Source: UBA868 sp016776875 (GTDB lineage: Bacteria > Pseudomonadota > Gammaproteobacteria > Arenicellales > UBA868). Taken from it: a stretch of 64,000 nucleotides of DNA. The stretch lies in assembly GCA_051201585.1 (NCBI GenBank), contig CP179198.1, positions 930,001 through 994,000 on the forward strand. Reading direction: 5' to 3'. Below the pieces are notes generated by a model that saw only the letters and a program-made list of their open reading frames with translations, had not been told where the DNA came from and searched no databases. This document shows positions 46,398 through 55,146 of the stretch, in pieces. The position numbers were made by a program, and so were the translations under genes. The first letter of the stretch is position 1. Each line of letters opens with the position of its first letter.

Positions 46398-47215
46398 CGA
46401 ATATGAGCGCTCAAAAGAGTAGGCATGATGATTCAACCCCGCTGATTGAGATAAATGATGCGACAGTAGTGCGCGGTGAAAACACGATCTTTGATGGACT
46501 GTGTTTGACGCTAGCGCAGAATGAGAGTGTTGCAATTCTGGGTCCGAACGGTGCCGGAAAGACGACTTTGCTCAAATTATTGACTCGGGATTTATATCCA
46601 ATCTGGAAAGCGCATCCGGTGGTGCGTATCCTGGGTAAGGAGCGGGGTGATATTTGGTCTCTTCGCCAGCAACTGGGGATTATCTCCAATGAGTTACAGG
46701 AGATTTATTCGCCGGAGGTGAAGGGTTTTCAAGTCGTGTTATCAGGATTTTTTAGCAGTGTTGGTATTTGGGGCCATCAAATGGTTTCGGAGAGTCAACG
46801 TCAGCAGGTGGATGCAGTGCTTGCCCAACTCGGTATTTCAGACCTCGCGGATCGTGCTTTCGGGGAATTATCTTCAGGTCAGCAGCGTCGTTTGCTGTTA
46901 GGGCGAGCGCTCGTAAATCGGCCGGCTAATCTCATTCTCGATGAACCTACAACCGGATTGGATCTGGCCGCAACATTTAGCTACTTACAGACCATGCGCA
47001 ACCTGATTCGATCAGCTTGCGCGCTCGTGTTGGTAACACATCATATTCATGAAATCCCACCCGAGATTTCTCGGGTTGTCATGCTCAATGAGGGTAAAGT
47101 TTGGGCAGACGGTGCTAAGCGAGACGTATTGACCGCGGACCGATTATCGGAGCTCTATGGTGTTGGAATCGGACTGGTTGAGTCCTCGGGATGGTATCAG
47201 GCGGTTCCAGTTTGA
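46394..47215 (+). CDS. ABC transporter ATP-binding protein, ModF-like
   Basis: A 273-residue ABC ATPase. Walker A GPNGAGKTT is at residues 50-58, the signature is LSSGQQRR near 156, Walker B LILDEPTTGLD is near 178, and the H-loop histidine is in VLVTHHIHEIP. No permease gene adjoins. The style resembles the ModF-type, cytoplasmic-repair or stand-alone ATPases; a trans role with the ATPase-less importer at 42.5-46 kb cannot be excluded but the family differs from DppD/DppF. Start: GTG 46394 overlaps the DUF6494 stop; an alternative is ATG 46403. Confidence 0.85.
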   Translation: MTNMSAQKSRHDDSTPLIEINDATVVRGENTIFDGLCLTLAQNESVAILGPNGAGKTTLLKLLTRDLYPIWKAHPVVRILGKERGDIWSLRQQLGIISNELQEIYSPEVKGFQVVLSGFFSSVGIWGHQMVSESQRQQVDAVLAQLGISDLADRAFGELSSGQQRRLLLGRALVNRPANLILDEPTTGLDLAATFSYLQTMRNLIRSACALVLVTHHIHEIPPEISRVVMLNEGKVWADGAKRDVLTADRLSELYGVGIGLVESSGWYQAVPV

Positions 47216-47238
47216 TTGCGATTGAATTAATCGTTTAG

Positions 47239-48099
47239 TTACGGGCGCTTGTCAGGTATGTCATCGTAAGTAACAGTGTCGTCTCCGTTATAGACCAGAA
47301 AGTGACGACCTTTGGCTCGGGCAACCATTGTGACGCCCAAATCTTGGGCAAGCTCTAAACCCATATAGGTAATGCCTGAACGAGAAATCAGCACCGGTAC
47401 GCCCATGTGCGCTGCTTTCATGACAATTTCGGACGTTAGTCTTCCAGTCGTGTAAAAGATTTTGTCGTTACCTGAAATGTCATCAAGCCACATCTCACCG
47501 GCGATCGTGTCGGTTGCATTATGGCGTCCGACATCTTCGACAAAATAGAGAATGTTGGCGCCGTCACAAAGGGCGCATCCATGAACCGCGCCTGCCGCTC
47601 GATAAATTTCATTGTGTGAGTTAATCGTTTTGAGAAGCGCATAAATGGTGGATTGTTTTATTTCAACCCGAGGGAGGCGGGTGTCATAAAGCTTGTCGAG
47701 GGTGCAGCTGAAAATCGTACCTTGTCCGCAACCGCTCGTGACGGTGCGCTTTGATATTTTCTCATGTAGATCGACGATGCCTTTCCCCTGCGCAGTTGAC
47801 ACATCAACCGTCTCCCGCTCCCAGTCAACCTTAACTTCCGCGACATCTGAAATTTCATCAATTAGCCGCTGGTTCCGAAGGTATCCAAGGGTCAGCTTTT
47901 CAGGATAGGTGCCTAAAGTCATCAAGGTGACCACCTCAGCATCGTCTACCTTTATGGTTAATGGATACTCACCGGCGATGTTGAGCGCTCGTTCTTCTCC
48001 AAACTCGTCTTTGGCATTGACCGGTCGGGTAGGGTCTAGTCCCTGATCAGACAAAATGGGTCTAGCCGCTTGTCGAGTGTTTTCCCTTGTTGCAGGCAT
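47239..48099 (-). CDS. fdhD: Formate dehydrogenase accessory sulfurtransferase FdhD
   Basis: A 286-residue protein required for formate dehydrogenase activity; in E. coli FdhD transfers sulfur from IscS to the molybdenum cofactor. The conserved SGCGQG loop contains a single Cys where E. coli has a Cys-x-x-Cys pair; the essential first cysteine is kept. The HGCALCDG segment and a FVEDVGRHNATDTIAGEMW helix match the family. It is divergent from the DUF3305 gene and completes the FDH locus. Confidence 0.92.
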   Translation of the reverse strand: MPATRENTRQAARPILSDQGLDPTRPVNAKDEFGEERALNIAGEYPLTIKVDDAEVVTLMTLGTYPEKLTLGYLRNQRLIDEISDVAEVKVDWERETVDVSTAQGKGIVDLHEKISKRTVTSGCGQGTIFSCTLDKLYDTRLPRVEIKQSTIYALLKTINSHNEIYRAAGAVHGCALCDGANILYFVEDVGRHNATDTIAGEMWLDDISGNDKIFYTTGRLTSEIVMKAAHMGVPVLISRSGITYMGLELAQDLGVTMVARAKGRHFLVYNGDDTVTYDDIPDKRP

Positions 48100-48118
48100 G
48101 GTTGTATAACGCGTTGTG

Positions 48119-48147
48119 TTGAGATAGTTGATGAACCACGGTTATAG
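48119..48147 (+). promoter_or_regulatory. Predicted promoter for the DUF3305-DUF3306-ferredoxin operon
   Basis: TTGAGA (48119-48124) and TTATAG (48142-48147) are spaced by 17 bases, in the divergent gap with fdhD and 40 bases before ATG 48187. Sequence match only. Confidence 0.42.
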
Positions 48148-48186
48148 TGAGGCTTTATCAGTTAAGAGGCAACCCCAAGATTTTTG

Positions 48187-48687
48187 ATGAAAAATCATTT
48201 TCCAGTGTCGGTAATCGTTCAGCGGCGCTCCTATCCGGACAAACGCTGGATGGTAGATAGTTGGTCCGCTGTTGGTGTATTACCAGCAAAGGAAACAAAA
48301 AAAGGGACGCTGTGCACCAGTATTTATCGTGATGAGGAAAATGAGCAATTCCTCCACGAAGGTTACTTCATCGAATTATTTGACGATGACGCAGAGAGTT
48401 ACTATGCCAATTTAACTGGCGCCAAGCCGGCCGTATTTGTCATTGGCGCTGAAGACGAAGAAGAAGACACCTTCGAACCTTTGCTTGTGACGTTGAGTTA
48501 TAGCGAGATGACCTCGTACATCGAGGTTGATACACCGGTTTTTGATTTGCCGATTCCAGCGCCGATATATGAGTGGGTTGAGGGTTGGGTGCTTGAAAAT
48601 TATCACCCCGAAAAGAAGCACAAGCGAAAAAGAAAAAAATGGGTAGACGAGACCTGGAAACCGATGAGACGGCCAGTTGACCGATGA
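48187..48687 (+). CDS. DUF3305 protein, formate dehydrogenase locus
   Basis: A 166-residue soluble protein with the family features PVSVIVQRRSYPDKRWMVDSW near the N-terminus and a basic PEKKHKRKRKKW tail. DUF3305 genes are typically found beside FDH3 genes in proteobacteria; the function is unknown. ATG 48187 is preceded by a TTG alternative one codon up. DUF3306 follows after 21 bases. Confidence 0.82.
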   Translation: MKNHFPVSVIVQRRSYPDKRWMVDSWSAVGVLPAKETKKGTLCTSIYRDEENEQFLHEGYFIELFDDDAESYYANLTGAKPAVFVIGAEDEEEDTFEPLLVTLSYSEMTSYIEVDTPVFDLPIPAPIYEWVEGWVLENYHPEKKHKRKRKKWVDETWKPMRRPVDR

Positions 48688-48708
48688 CGACTGATAAGAC
48701 GGCAATTG

Positions 48709-49404
48709 ATGATGCGTGATCCCGACGAGGCGTTTCTAGAGCGTTGGTCCCGCCGAAAGGCATTGAAGCAGGCGGATGCCGATCCCGAATCGACTAAAGA
48801 ACCCAAAGATAATGAACACAATCTTGATCAGCCTGGTGATGAGGTAGTTGGCCCGCCGCTTACCGATGAAGACATGCCGCCAGTCGAATCGCTCGGGGAG
48901 GATGATGATTTTAGTGGATTTCTTTCGCCAGAAATTAGCGAGAAACTCAGAAAGGCCGCGCTCCGAAAATTATTCCACGGCGCGGGTTTTAATGTCAGAG
49001 ATGGATTGGATGACTACGATGATGACTTCACAGTTTTTGAGCCTCTCGGCGACATTGTTACGGCGGATATGCGTCATCAACAAGAAATGCTGGAACGCAA
49101 AGCGCGTGAAGCAGCCGAAAAAGAGGCAGAGTGGGTAACGGCAGACGACGTGGAGTCAGCGGATCGCGAGCAAGAATTGCCACCGCCGGAGGGCGATGAA
49201 GAAATCCATGAGATGTCTTCTGAGATACAAGATGGCGATACTGGGAACGATGCGCCGGCTAGTCAGTCAATGCACGAAAAAGAACTGGAGCACCCCGTCC
49301 CGGCTAAACAAGTGGGCTTATCAAAGGGGAAAGTGAGTGAGACTTTTGCTGAGAAGTCGGAACGGTTAACGGGTGATATTAGCGATCAGGAAAAGAAAAT
49401 ATGA
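48709..49404 (+). CDS. DUF3306 protein, formate dehydrogenase locus
   Basis: A 231-residue acidic protein. The FLERWSRRKALKQ segment near the start and the SPEISEKLRKAALRKLFH helix near residue 77 are the DUF3306 signature; the rest is low-complexity and Glu/Asp-rich. It is a regular partner of DUF3305 at FDH loci; function unknown. Its stop overlaps the start of the next gene by four bases (ATGA). Start 48709; a second ATG is at 48712. Confidence 0.82.
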   Translation: MMRDPDEAFLERWSRRKALKQADADPESTKEPKDNEHNLDQPGDEVVGPPLTDEDMPPVESLGEDDDFSGFLSPEISEKLRKAALRKLFHGAGFNVRDGLDDYDDDFTVFEPLGDIVTADMRHQQEMLERKAREAAEKEAEWVTADDVESADREQELPPPEGDEEIHEMSSEIQDGDTGNDAPASQSMHEKELEHPVPAKQVGLSKGKVSETFAEKSERLTGDISDQEKKI

Positions 49405-51098
49405 GCACGCAGGACAGTGACGCAGTTCAAGAGTTTCTCGGGATAAATTTACCCCACCATTCAGCAATATCTCAAGCGCGAATGACTGCGCTGAGAGAGG
49501 GGATCCGTGGTGATGTGGCGCCGACCTCACTTGTCTCTTTTAGCTCATCGGGAATTGTTGCATTAATTGGGCCTTTACCTTCCGCGCTACAGGTTGCCGA
49601 GGGGCTCGACGAGATATCCAGTTATGTGATTATTGCGACCGACGGAGGGGAGGCGGGTCAAACCGAGACCCGTGATATCAACGGGCGTACGGCCGCGATT
49701 ATTTTTGGCCGACCAACCTCGATAAGCGGTTACCTCGGAAACTTCGAGATTACACTCAGTCGCGAGGAAGGCGATATTGGCGTGGCTAAGTCCATGGGGC
49801 TAGCGGACGATGCGATCGACGTTGTTCTTGATTTATCCCGCGAGCCACTTCTCACTCAGGACGTTCTACCCGTGGGTTATTTTGCGCCGCGTGGGGACAA
49901 CGATGCTTTACTGATCGCGTGTGAATCGATTCCAGACCTAAAGGGGCAATTTCAGAAGCCGCGTTATGTCCAGTACAACGCTGATATATGCGCGCATGGC
50001 GCGCGAGGGATTAAAGGTTGTCGGCGCTGTCTCGACGTGTGTCCGGCGGACGCCCTTAGCTCATTCGGTGAAAAGATTTCGGTCGAGACTCATTTATGTC
50101 ACGGTTTAGGGGCCTGCACGTCATCTTGTCCGACTGGTGCTCTGAGTTATAGCTATCCGAATCGGGCGGATTCTTTAAATCAGCTACGGCGTGTGATTAC
50201 CAGTTTTCGAGAGCGAACGACCGCCGCTCCTGATATCTTGTTTTTTGGGGCGGACGAAGATCTGACAGAGCTTTCAGCAGCGGTAAACGATCTGCCCGAT
50301 GAGGTGATTCCCTGGAAGGTCGAAGAATTGGGCAGCGTTGGGCCAGAGATATGGCTTTCGTGTCTTGCGTATGGCGCAAAGACGGTGATGATGCTCGAAA
50401 CATCGGATACGCCAGCGAGCGTGTTGACCGAGATTTCTAAACAAATAAAACAGATGAGTGCGTTGATCTCGGCGCTTGGGCGATCAAGTCACGCTATTGG
50501 TTTGATCGCGCTTGATGAGCACTTCGAGGCGAACTGCCGGCAGCCAGTGGCGAGGTCTAGCGATGACGGGGGACGGTTTGCAAGCTATGGCGGCATGGAA
50601 GAAAAGCGAGCGGTATTTCGTGCGGCGATCGATCATCTAATAGATGAAGCCGCTAGCGTTCCCGAGGAAATCCCTTTGCCGAACGGCACGCCCTTTGGTG
50701 AGGTTCTGATCGATTCAAATAAATGCACCCTTTGTATGGGCTGTGTTGCGGTATGTCCGGCAGGGGCATTGATCGATAATAAGGAGCGGCCCTGTCTTTC
50801 ATTTATCGAATGGAATTGTGTTCAATGTGGTCTCTGTGAGAACACGTGTCCCGAAAAAGCAATTACGCTCAATCCTCGTTTGCTAGCGGACAGCAATGCG
50901 CGCATGGCGCGCCGGGTTCTAAATGAGGAAGAGCCTTTTAAATGTGTGCAGTGCGGCAAACCGTTTACGACCCAAAGTATGGTGAGTCGAATGGAGGAAA
51001 AACTGTCGGGGCATCGAATGTTTTCGGGGGACGGGATTAGGCGTTTGAGACTCTGCGAGGATTGTCGAGTCAAAGATATGTTTAAAGATGGAGGCTAA
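49401..51098 (+). CDS. Multi-cluster 4Fe-4S ferredoxin-domain protein, formate dehydrogenase locus
   Basis: A 565-residue protein with several 4Fe-4S binding motifs: GCRRCLDVCPADAL (near residue 215), CHGLGACTSSCPTGAL (near 238), CTLCMGCVAVCPAGAL (near 445) and CVQCGLCENTCPEKAI (near 475), plus a late CVQCGKPF. It has no signal peptide, so it is cytoplasmic. Proteins like this accompany DUF3305 and DUF3306 in FDH loci; a role in electron transfer or cofactor delivery during enzyme maturation is inferred. Confidence 0.86.
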   Translation: MSTQDSDAVQEFLGINLPHHSAISQARMTALREGIRGDVAPTSLVSFSSSGIVALIGPLPSALQVAEGLDEISSYVIIATDGGEAGQTETRDINGRTAAIIFGRPTSISGYLGNFEITLSREEGDIGVAKSMGLADDAIDVVLDLSREPLLTQDVLPVGYFAPRGDNDALLIACESIPDLKGQFQKPRYVQYNADICAHGARGIKGCRRCLDVCPADALSSFGEKISVETHLCHGLGACTSSCPTGALSYSYPNRADSLNQLRRVITSFRERTTAAPDILFFGADEDLTELSAAVNDLPDEVIPWKVEELGSVGPEIWLSCLAYGAKTVMMLETSDTPASVLTEISKQIKQMSALISALGRSSHAIGLIALDEHFEANCRQPVARSSDDGGRFASYGGMEEKRAVFRAAIDHLIDEAASVPEEIPLPNGTPFGEVLIDSNKCTLCMGCVAVCPAGALIDNKERPCLSFIEWNCVQCGLCENTCPEKAITLNPRLLADSNARMARRVLNEEEPFKCVQCGKPFTTQSMVSRMEEKLSGHRMFSGDGIRRLRLCEDCRVKDMFKDGG

Positions 51099-51250
51099 AC
51101 TATTGAAAAGTAGAAGTACTAAGCTTTCAATCACGAAATACCCTAACAACGGTGCATGAATATTAATTTCTCTTATTGCTTTTATTAGGCTTGATTATCA
51201 TCCGAAACACCGTCACAATAGTTTTGGAATATGAACTAATTTGTTTTACA

Positions 51251-51263
51251 AATGATAATCATT
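51251..51263 (+). promoter_or_regulatory. Fur-box-like site upstream of the formate dehydrogenase operon
   Basis: AATGATAATCATT is a perfect 13-base palindrome matching the core of the E. coli Fur box GATAATGATAATCATTATC. It lies 45 bases before the TorD-like gene start. Iron control of this Fe-S-rich operon is inferred; other metal regulators can use similar sites. Confidence 0.55.
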
Positions 51264-51307
51264 CGCATTTGAATTTTCGATCCAAAACGATAAGAAAATA
51301 ATTTTTC

Positions 51308-51913
51308 ATGAGCTCGCAACCCGCAACATCGACTCTGCCAGAGGAGGAGCTTGCACGATCAGGGGTGTATTCCTTGTTAGGCGCCTCGCTGACCGCTCCG
51401 TGTTCAGAAGCACTCCGAGATTTTATTATTTCGATTGATGATGAAGGTGGGAACGCGCAGTCGACACTGTCCTGGAAAAATCTCAAGGACGAGATTTCGA
51501 ATGCAAATCTCACTGAAGTGGCTCAGGATTACCACGATCTTTTTATAGGGCTAGGCCGAGGCGAGCTCTTACCATATGGCTCGGTATATCTCTCAGGCTT
51601 TCTTCAGGAGAAGCCACTAGCGGAATTGCGCATTGATCTTGGGCGCCTCGGTTTTGAGGCTCGGGAAGATACGCATGAACCCGAGGATCATGCAGGCGCC
51701 TTATGCGAGGTCATGAGCATCATCGTTGGCGCGCCGAATGAATTTTCCTACGATACCCAAAGCAATTTTTTTGCGCAGCACATGGGGTCGTGGATGACAG
51801 AGTTCTTCGATGACTTGATAAAGGCCCGCGAGTCGGGTTTTTATCGAGTTGTTGGTGAATTTGGTAAGGCCTTCATTGAAATTGAAAAGCAGTATTTTGA
51901 AATGGAGATCTAG
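51308..51913 (+). CDS. TorD-family molybdoenzyme chaperone
   Basis: A 201-residue all-helical TorD/DmsD-type chaperone that would bind the Tat leader of the catalytic subunit until its molybdenum cofactor is loaded. The LPYGSVYLSGFLQEKPLAEL segment and the EPEDHAGALCEVMSII motif are typical. First gene of the FDH structural operon, 54 bases before the small Tat protein, with a Fur-like site in its upstream region. Confidence 0.88.
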   Translation: MSSQPATSTLPEEELARSGVYSLLGASLTAPCSEALRDFIISIDDEGGNAQSTLSWKNLKDEISNANLTEVAQDYHDLFIGLGRGELLPYGSVYLSGFLQEKPLAELRIDLGRLGFEAREDTHEPEDHAGALCEVMSIIVGAPNEFSYDTQSNFFAQHMGSWMTEFFDDLIKARESGFYRVVGEFGKAFIEIEKQYFEMEI

Positions 51914-51967
51914 CTGAAGGTACGTTGTTGGAACCTAATTAACTCTTCCACAGCGAGGTAAGAAGAA

Positions 51968-52177
51968 ATGAGTACGAAGCAAAAACAAAAGACAAAGGAC
52001 GCCGTTGGCCGACGAACCTTCCTCAAGGGTGCGGCTGCTGCAAGCGGAGCCGCGATCTTGGCAACCGGTGAAAGTGCGGTGGCAGCAACAGATCAGCTAT
52101 CCACTGATTCAACAGCTGGCGCTGGCTACCACGAGTCAGGGCATGTTCGGGACTATTACAAAACCACTCGGCTGTAG
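51968..52177 (+). CDS. Small Tat-target protein of the formate dehydrogenase region
   Basis: A 69-residue protein with an RRTFLKGAAAASGA twin-arginine leader (Arg15-Arg16) and a short tail ending YHESGHVRDYYKTTRL. It matches the family called formate dehydrogenase region TAT target, found just upstream of FDH3 alpha genes. Its function is unknown; it may be a tiny periplasmic subunit or an assembly factor. Confidence 0.85.
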   Translation: MSTKQKQKTKDAVGRRTFLKGAAAASGAAILATGESAVAATDQLSTDSTAGAGYHESGHVRDYYKTTRL

Positions 52178-52210
52178 TTAACGCCCCGTGATTTTTGTCC
52201 TAAAAACCCA

Positions 52211-52232
52211 TTCCTGAAATTGATTTCAGGAA
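52211..52232 (+). promoter_or_regulatory. Perfect inverted repeat in front of fdhA
   Basis: TTCCTGAAAT at 52211-52220 pairs perfectly with ATTTCAGGAA at 52223-52232 across a 2-base loop. It ends just before the AGGAGG ribosome-binding site of fdhA and lacks a T run, so it is not a terminator. It may control mRNA processing or stability between the small Tat gene and fdhA, or be a protein-binding palindrome. Confidence 0.5.
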
Positions 52233-52248
52233 GCAGGAGGAAAAAAAG

Positions 52249-55131
52249 ATGAAACTGATCAGAACCGCGACTGAACCGGCCCCAAGTCTTCAAAAAGAAG
52301 GCGCTGGTAACGCAATTGATCGTCGTACGTTCCTGAAGCGCTCAGGAGTGACGCTAGGAGGTGCTGCAGCGGCTGCTGCTATTGCACCCACTATGATGCG
52401 AAAAGCTGAAGCTGCAACGATTCCTTCGGGCAGCGATGGAACCAAAACGGTGCGAACTGTTTGCACCCACTGCTCGGTTGGGTGCGGCATCAACGCCGAA
52501 GTCAATAACGGGGTTTGGGTGGGGCAGGAACCCGCCTTCGATCACCCGTTTAATCTGGGCGCTCATTGTGCAAAAGGTGCTGCTGTTCGAGAGCACGGTC
52601 ACGGTGAACGTCGCCTTAAATATCCAACAAAATTGGTTGGAGGTAAGTGGGTTCGGATTAGTTGGGAAGAAGCGATCAATGAGATCGGCGACCAGATGCT
52701 GCAGATTCGAGAGCAGTCCAGCCCGGATTCTGTTTACTGGCTGGGTTCGGCTAAATTTAATAATGAACAGTCTTATCTGTTTCGTAAGTTTTACGCGCTT
52801 TGGGGTTCAAACAACGGCGATCATCAGGCTCGGATTTGTCACTCAACCACGGTAGCCGGTGTTGCGAATACCTGGGGTTACGGTGCGATGACTAACTCGT
52901 ACAACGATATCCATAACAGTAAGGCAATGCTGGTGATTGGCGGAAATCCCGCGGAAGCCCACCCTGTGTCGCTTGTGCACTTAATGCGCGCGAAAGAGCG
53001 AAATAATGCGCCGTTGATTGTTATTGATCCCCGGTTTACCCGGACTGCCGCGCACGCTGATCTTTACTTGAAAATTAGACCAGGATCGGACGTCGCAATT
53101 ATCTGGGGAATGATGTGGCATATCTTCCAGAATGGCTGGGAGGATAAGGAATTTATTCACCAACGCGTTTGGGGGATGGATGAGATCCGAAAAGAAGTAG
53201 CAAACTGGACGCCTGATGTCACCTATGACGTCACAGGCGTTCGGGAAGAACTGGTTTATCAAGCCGCTAAGATGATGGCTGACAATCGACCGAGCACCTT
53301 TATCTGGTGTATGGGAGGAACTCAGCACACCATAGGCAACAATAATACCCGTGCGTATTGCAACTTCCAGTTGGCACTTGGAAATATGGGCAAGTCTGGC
53401 GGTGGCACGAACATTTTCCGTGGTCACGATAATGTTCAGGGCGCAACTGACTTTTGCATCCTGTCTCACTCGCTTCCGGGCTATTACGGTTTGTCGGCGG
53501 GCGCATGGAAACACTGGTCTCGCGTCTGGGATTTGGATTATGAGTGGGTTAAAGGCCGCTTTGATCAAGCAAGCTATGAGGGAACGGCAGAAAAACCCAA
53601 GTATGCGATGAATAGTGCAGGTATACCGGTATCGCGGTGGATTGATGGTGTTCTCGAGGAAAAAGACAATATCGCCCAGAAGGATAATATCCGGGCGATG
53701 GTGCTTTGGGGTCACGCACCCAATAGCCAGTCTCGCGGATTAGAGCAGAAAAAAGCCTTTGAGAAACTGGACCTGTTGGTGGTTATTGATCCGTACCCAA
53801 CTGTAAGCGCCGTAATGCATGATAGGACCGATGGTGTGTACCTCTTGCCGGCGTCGACACAATTTGAAACCTACGGTTCCGTGACGGCTTCGAATCGGTC
53901 TTTGCAGTGGCGGGATAAAGTCATTGAGCCGTTGTTTGAGTCAATGCCTGATCACACCATTATGTACAAGTTGGCCAGCAAGCTTGGTTTTGCGAATGAA
54001 CTGACTAAGCATATTAAGGTTGAGAACGATGAACCGTTGATCGAAGACATCACTCGTGAGTACAACACGGGAATGTGGACGATTGGTTATACCGGGCAGA
54101 GCCCAGAACGCATGAAGAAACAACAGGCAAATTGGGGCACGTTTAATGTCACCAGTCTGAAAGCTGAGGGTGGACCGTGTGATGGCGAGTACTACGGTTT
54201 GCCATGGCCCTGTTGGGGTACGCCTGAAATGGCGCATCCGGGTACGCCGAATCTTTATGACCCAAGCAAGCCGGTGGCTGATGGCGGCCTTTGCTTTAGA
54301 GCACGGTTTGGGGTGGAGCGCGATGGCGAGAGCCTTCTTGCCAACGGCTCATATCCTGTCGGCTCTGAGATTAAAGATGGTTACCCCCAGTTTGATCACA
54401 AACTGCTCAAGCAGCTCGGGTGGTGGGATGACCTGAGCGCCGAAGAGAAGTCGGCCGCTGAGGGTAAAAACTGGAAAACGGATATGTCCGGCGGCATTCA
54501 GCGAGTCGCAATCAAGCATGGCTGCGCACCCTTTGGTAATGCGAAGGCCCGGGCCGTCGTGTGGACGTTTCCGGATCCTGTTCCGGTGCATCGTGAGCCC
54601 TTGTATACGAATCGGAGAGATTTGGTTGAGAAGTATCCGACCTACGAAGATCGTAAGAGCCATTATCGACTGCCGACCCGATACGCTTCAATTCAAAAGA
54701 CCGATTACTCTCAGGAATATCCTTTGATTCTGACGAGTGGACGTCTGGTTGAGTACGAAGGTGGCGGTGATGAGAGTCGATCTAATCCATGGCTCGCAGA
54801 ACTTCAGCAGGACATGTTTGCTGAAGTGCACCCGAGCGATGCAAACGATAACGGCATACGCGATGGACAGATGATTTGGCTTGAAGGCGCGGAAGGGGCC
54901 AGGCTTAAGGTTAAGGCCATGGTGACCAGACGTGTCGCGCCGGGCGTCGTCTTTATGCCATTCCATTTCGGTGGCCATCTCGAAGGGGTCGATCTTCGTA
55001 GCAAGTATCCGGAAGGCGCTGATCCTTATGTCTTAGGGGAATCAGCGAATACGGCGTTTACGTATGGCTACGACTCTGTCACTCAGATGCAGGAGACGAA
55101 GTGCTCTCTTTGCAACATTAGCGCGGCCTAG
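52249..55131 (+). CDS. fdhA: Formate dehydrogenase catalytic (alpha) subunit, cysteine form
   Basis: A 960-residue molybdopterin enzyme that oxidises formate to CO2 in the periplasm. The Tat leader has DRRTFLK (Arg25-Arg26). The 4Fe-4S cluster is bound by Cys72, Cys75, Cys79 and Cys107. The metal ligand is Cys197 with the catalytic His198 next to it (QARICHST), in place of the selenocysteine-histidine pair of E. coli FdnG. MPT-domain signatures WGYGAMTN, NPAEAHP and the C-terminal FGGHLEGVD region are present. An AGGAGG site precedes ATG 52249. Electrons pass to FdhB and FdhC. Confidence 0.95.
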   Translation: MKLIRTATEPAPSLQKEGAGNAIDRRTFLKRSGVTLGGAAAAAAIAPTMMRKAEAATIPSGSDGTKTVRTVCTHCSVGCGINAEVNNGVWVGQEPAFDHPFNLGAHCAKGAAVREHGHGERRLKYPTKLVGGKWVRISWEEAINEIGDQMLQIREQSSPDSVYWLGSAKFNNEQSYLFRKFYALWGSNNGDHQARICHSTTVAGVANTWGYGAMTNSYNDIHNSKAMLVIGGNPAEAHPVSLVHLMRAKERNNAPLIVIDPRFTRTAAHADLYLKIRPGSDVAIIWGMMWHIFQNGWEDKEFIHQRVWGMDEIRKEVANWTPDVTYDVTGVREELVYQAAKMMADNRPSTFIWCMGGTQHTIGNNNTRAYCNFQLALGNMGKSGGGTNIFRGHDNVQGATDFCILSHSLPGYYGLSAGAWKHWSRVWDLDYEWVKGRFDQASYEGTAEKPKYAMNSAGIPVSRWIDGVLEEKDNIAQKDNIRAMVLWGHAPNSQSRGLEQKKAFEKLDLLVVIDPYPTVSAVMHDRTDGVYLLPASTQFETYGSVTASNRSLQWRDKVIEPLFESMPDHTIMYKLASKLGFANELTKHIKVENDEPLIEDITREYNTGMWTIGYTGQSPERMKKQQANWGTFNVTSLKAEGGPCDGEYYGLPWPCWGTPEMAHPGTPNLYDPSKPVADGGLCFRARFGVERDGESLLANGSYPVGSEIKDGYPQFDHKLLKQLGWWDDLSAEEKSAAEGKNWKTDMSGGIQRVAIKHGCAPFGNAKARAVVWTFPDPVPVHREPLYTNRRDLVEKYPTYEDRKSHYRLPTRYASIQKTDYSQEYPLILTSGRLVEYEGGGDESRSNPWLAELQQDMFAEVHPSDANDNGIRDGQMIWLEGAEGARLKVKAMVTRRVAPGVVFMPFHFGGHLEGVDLRSKYPEGADPYVLGESANTAFTYGYDSVTQMQETKCSLCNISAA

Positions 55132-55146
55132 AGGAGGGAATAAATC

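Noticed and set aside
52837..52842. Selenocysteine at the active site of the formate dehydrogenase
   Set aside because: The codon is TGT (Cys197), not TGA, and no in-frame TGA or SECIS-like hairpin is needed to read the gene.
52981..53715. Long antisense reading frame (244 codons) inside fdhA
   Set aside because: It lies opposite a strongly conserved coding region, has no family match and its amino-acid pattern is that of a complementary-strand shadow.
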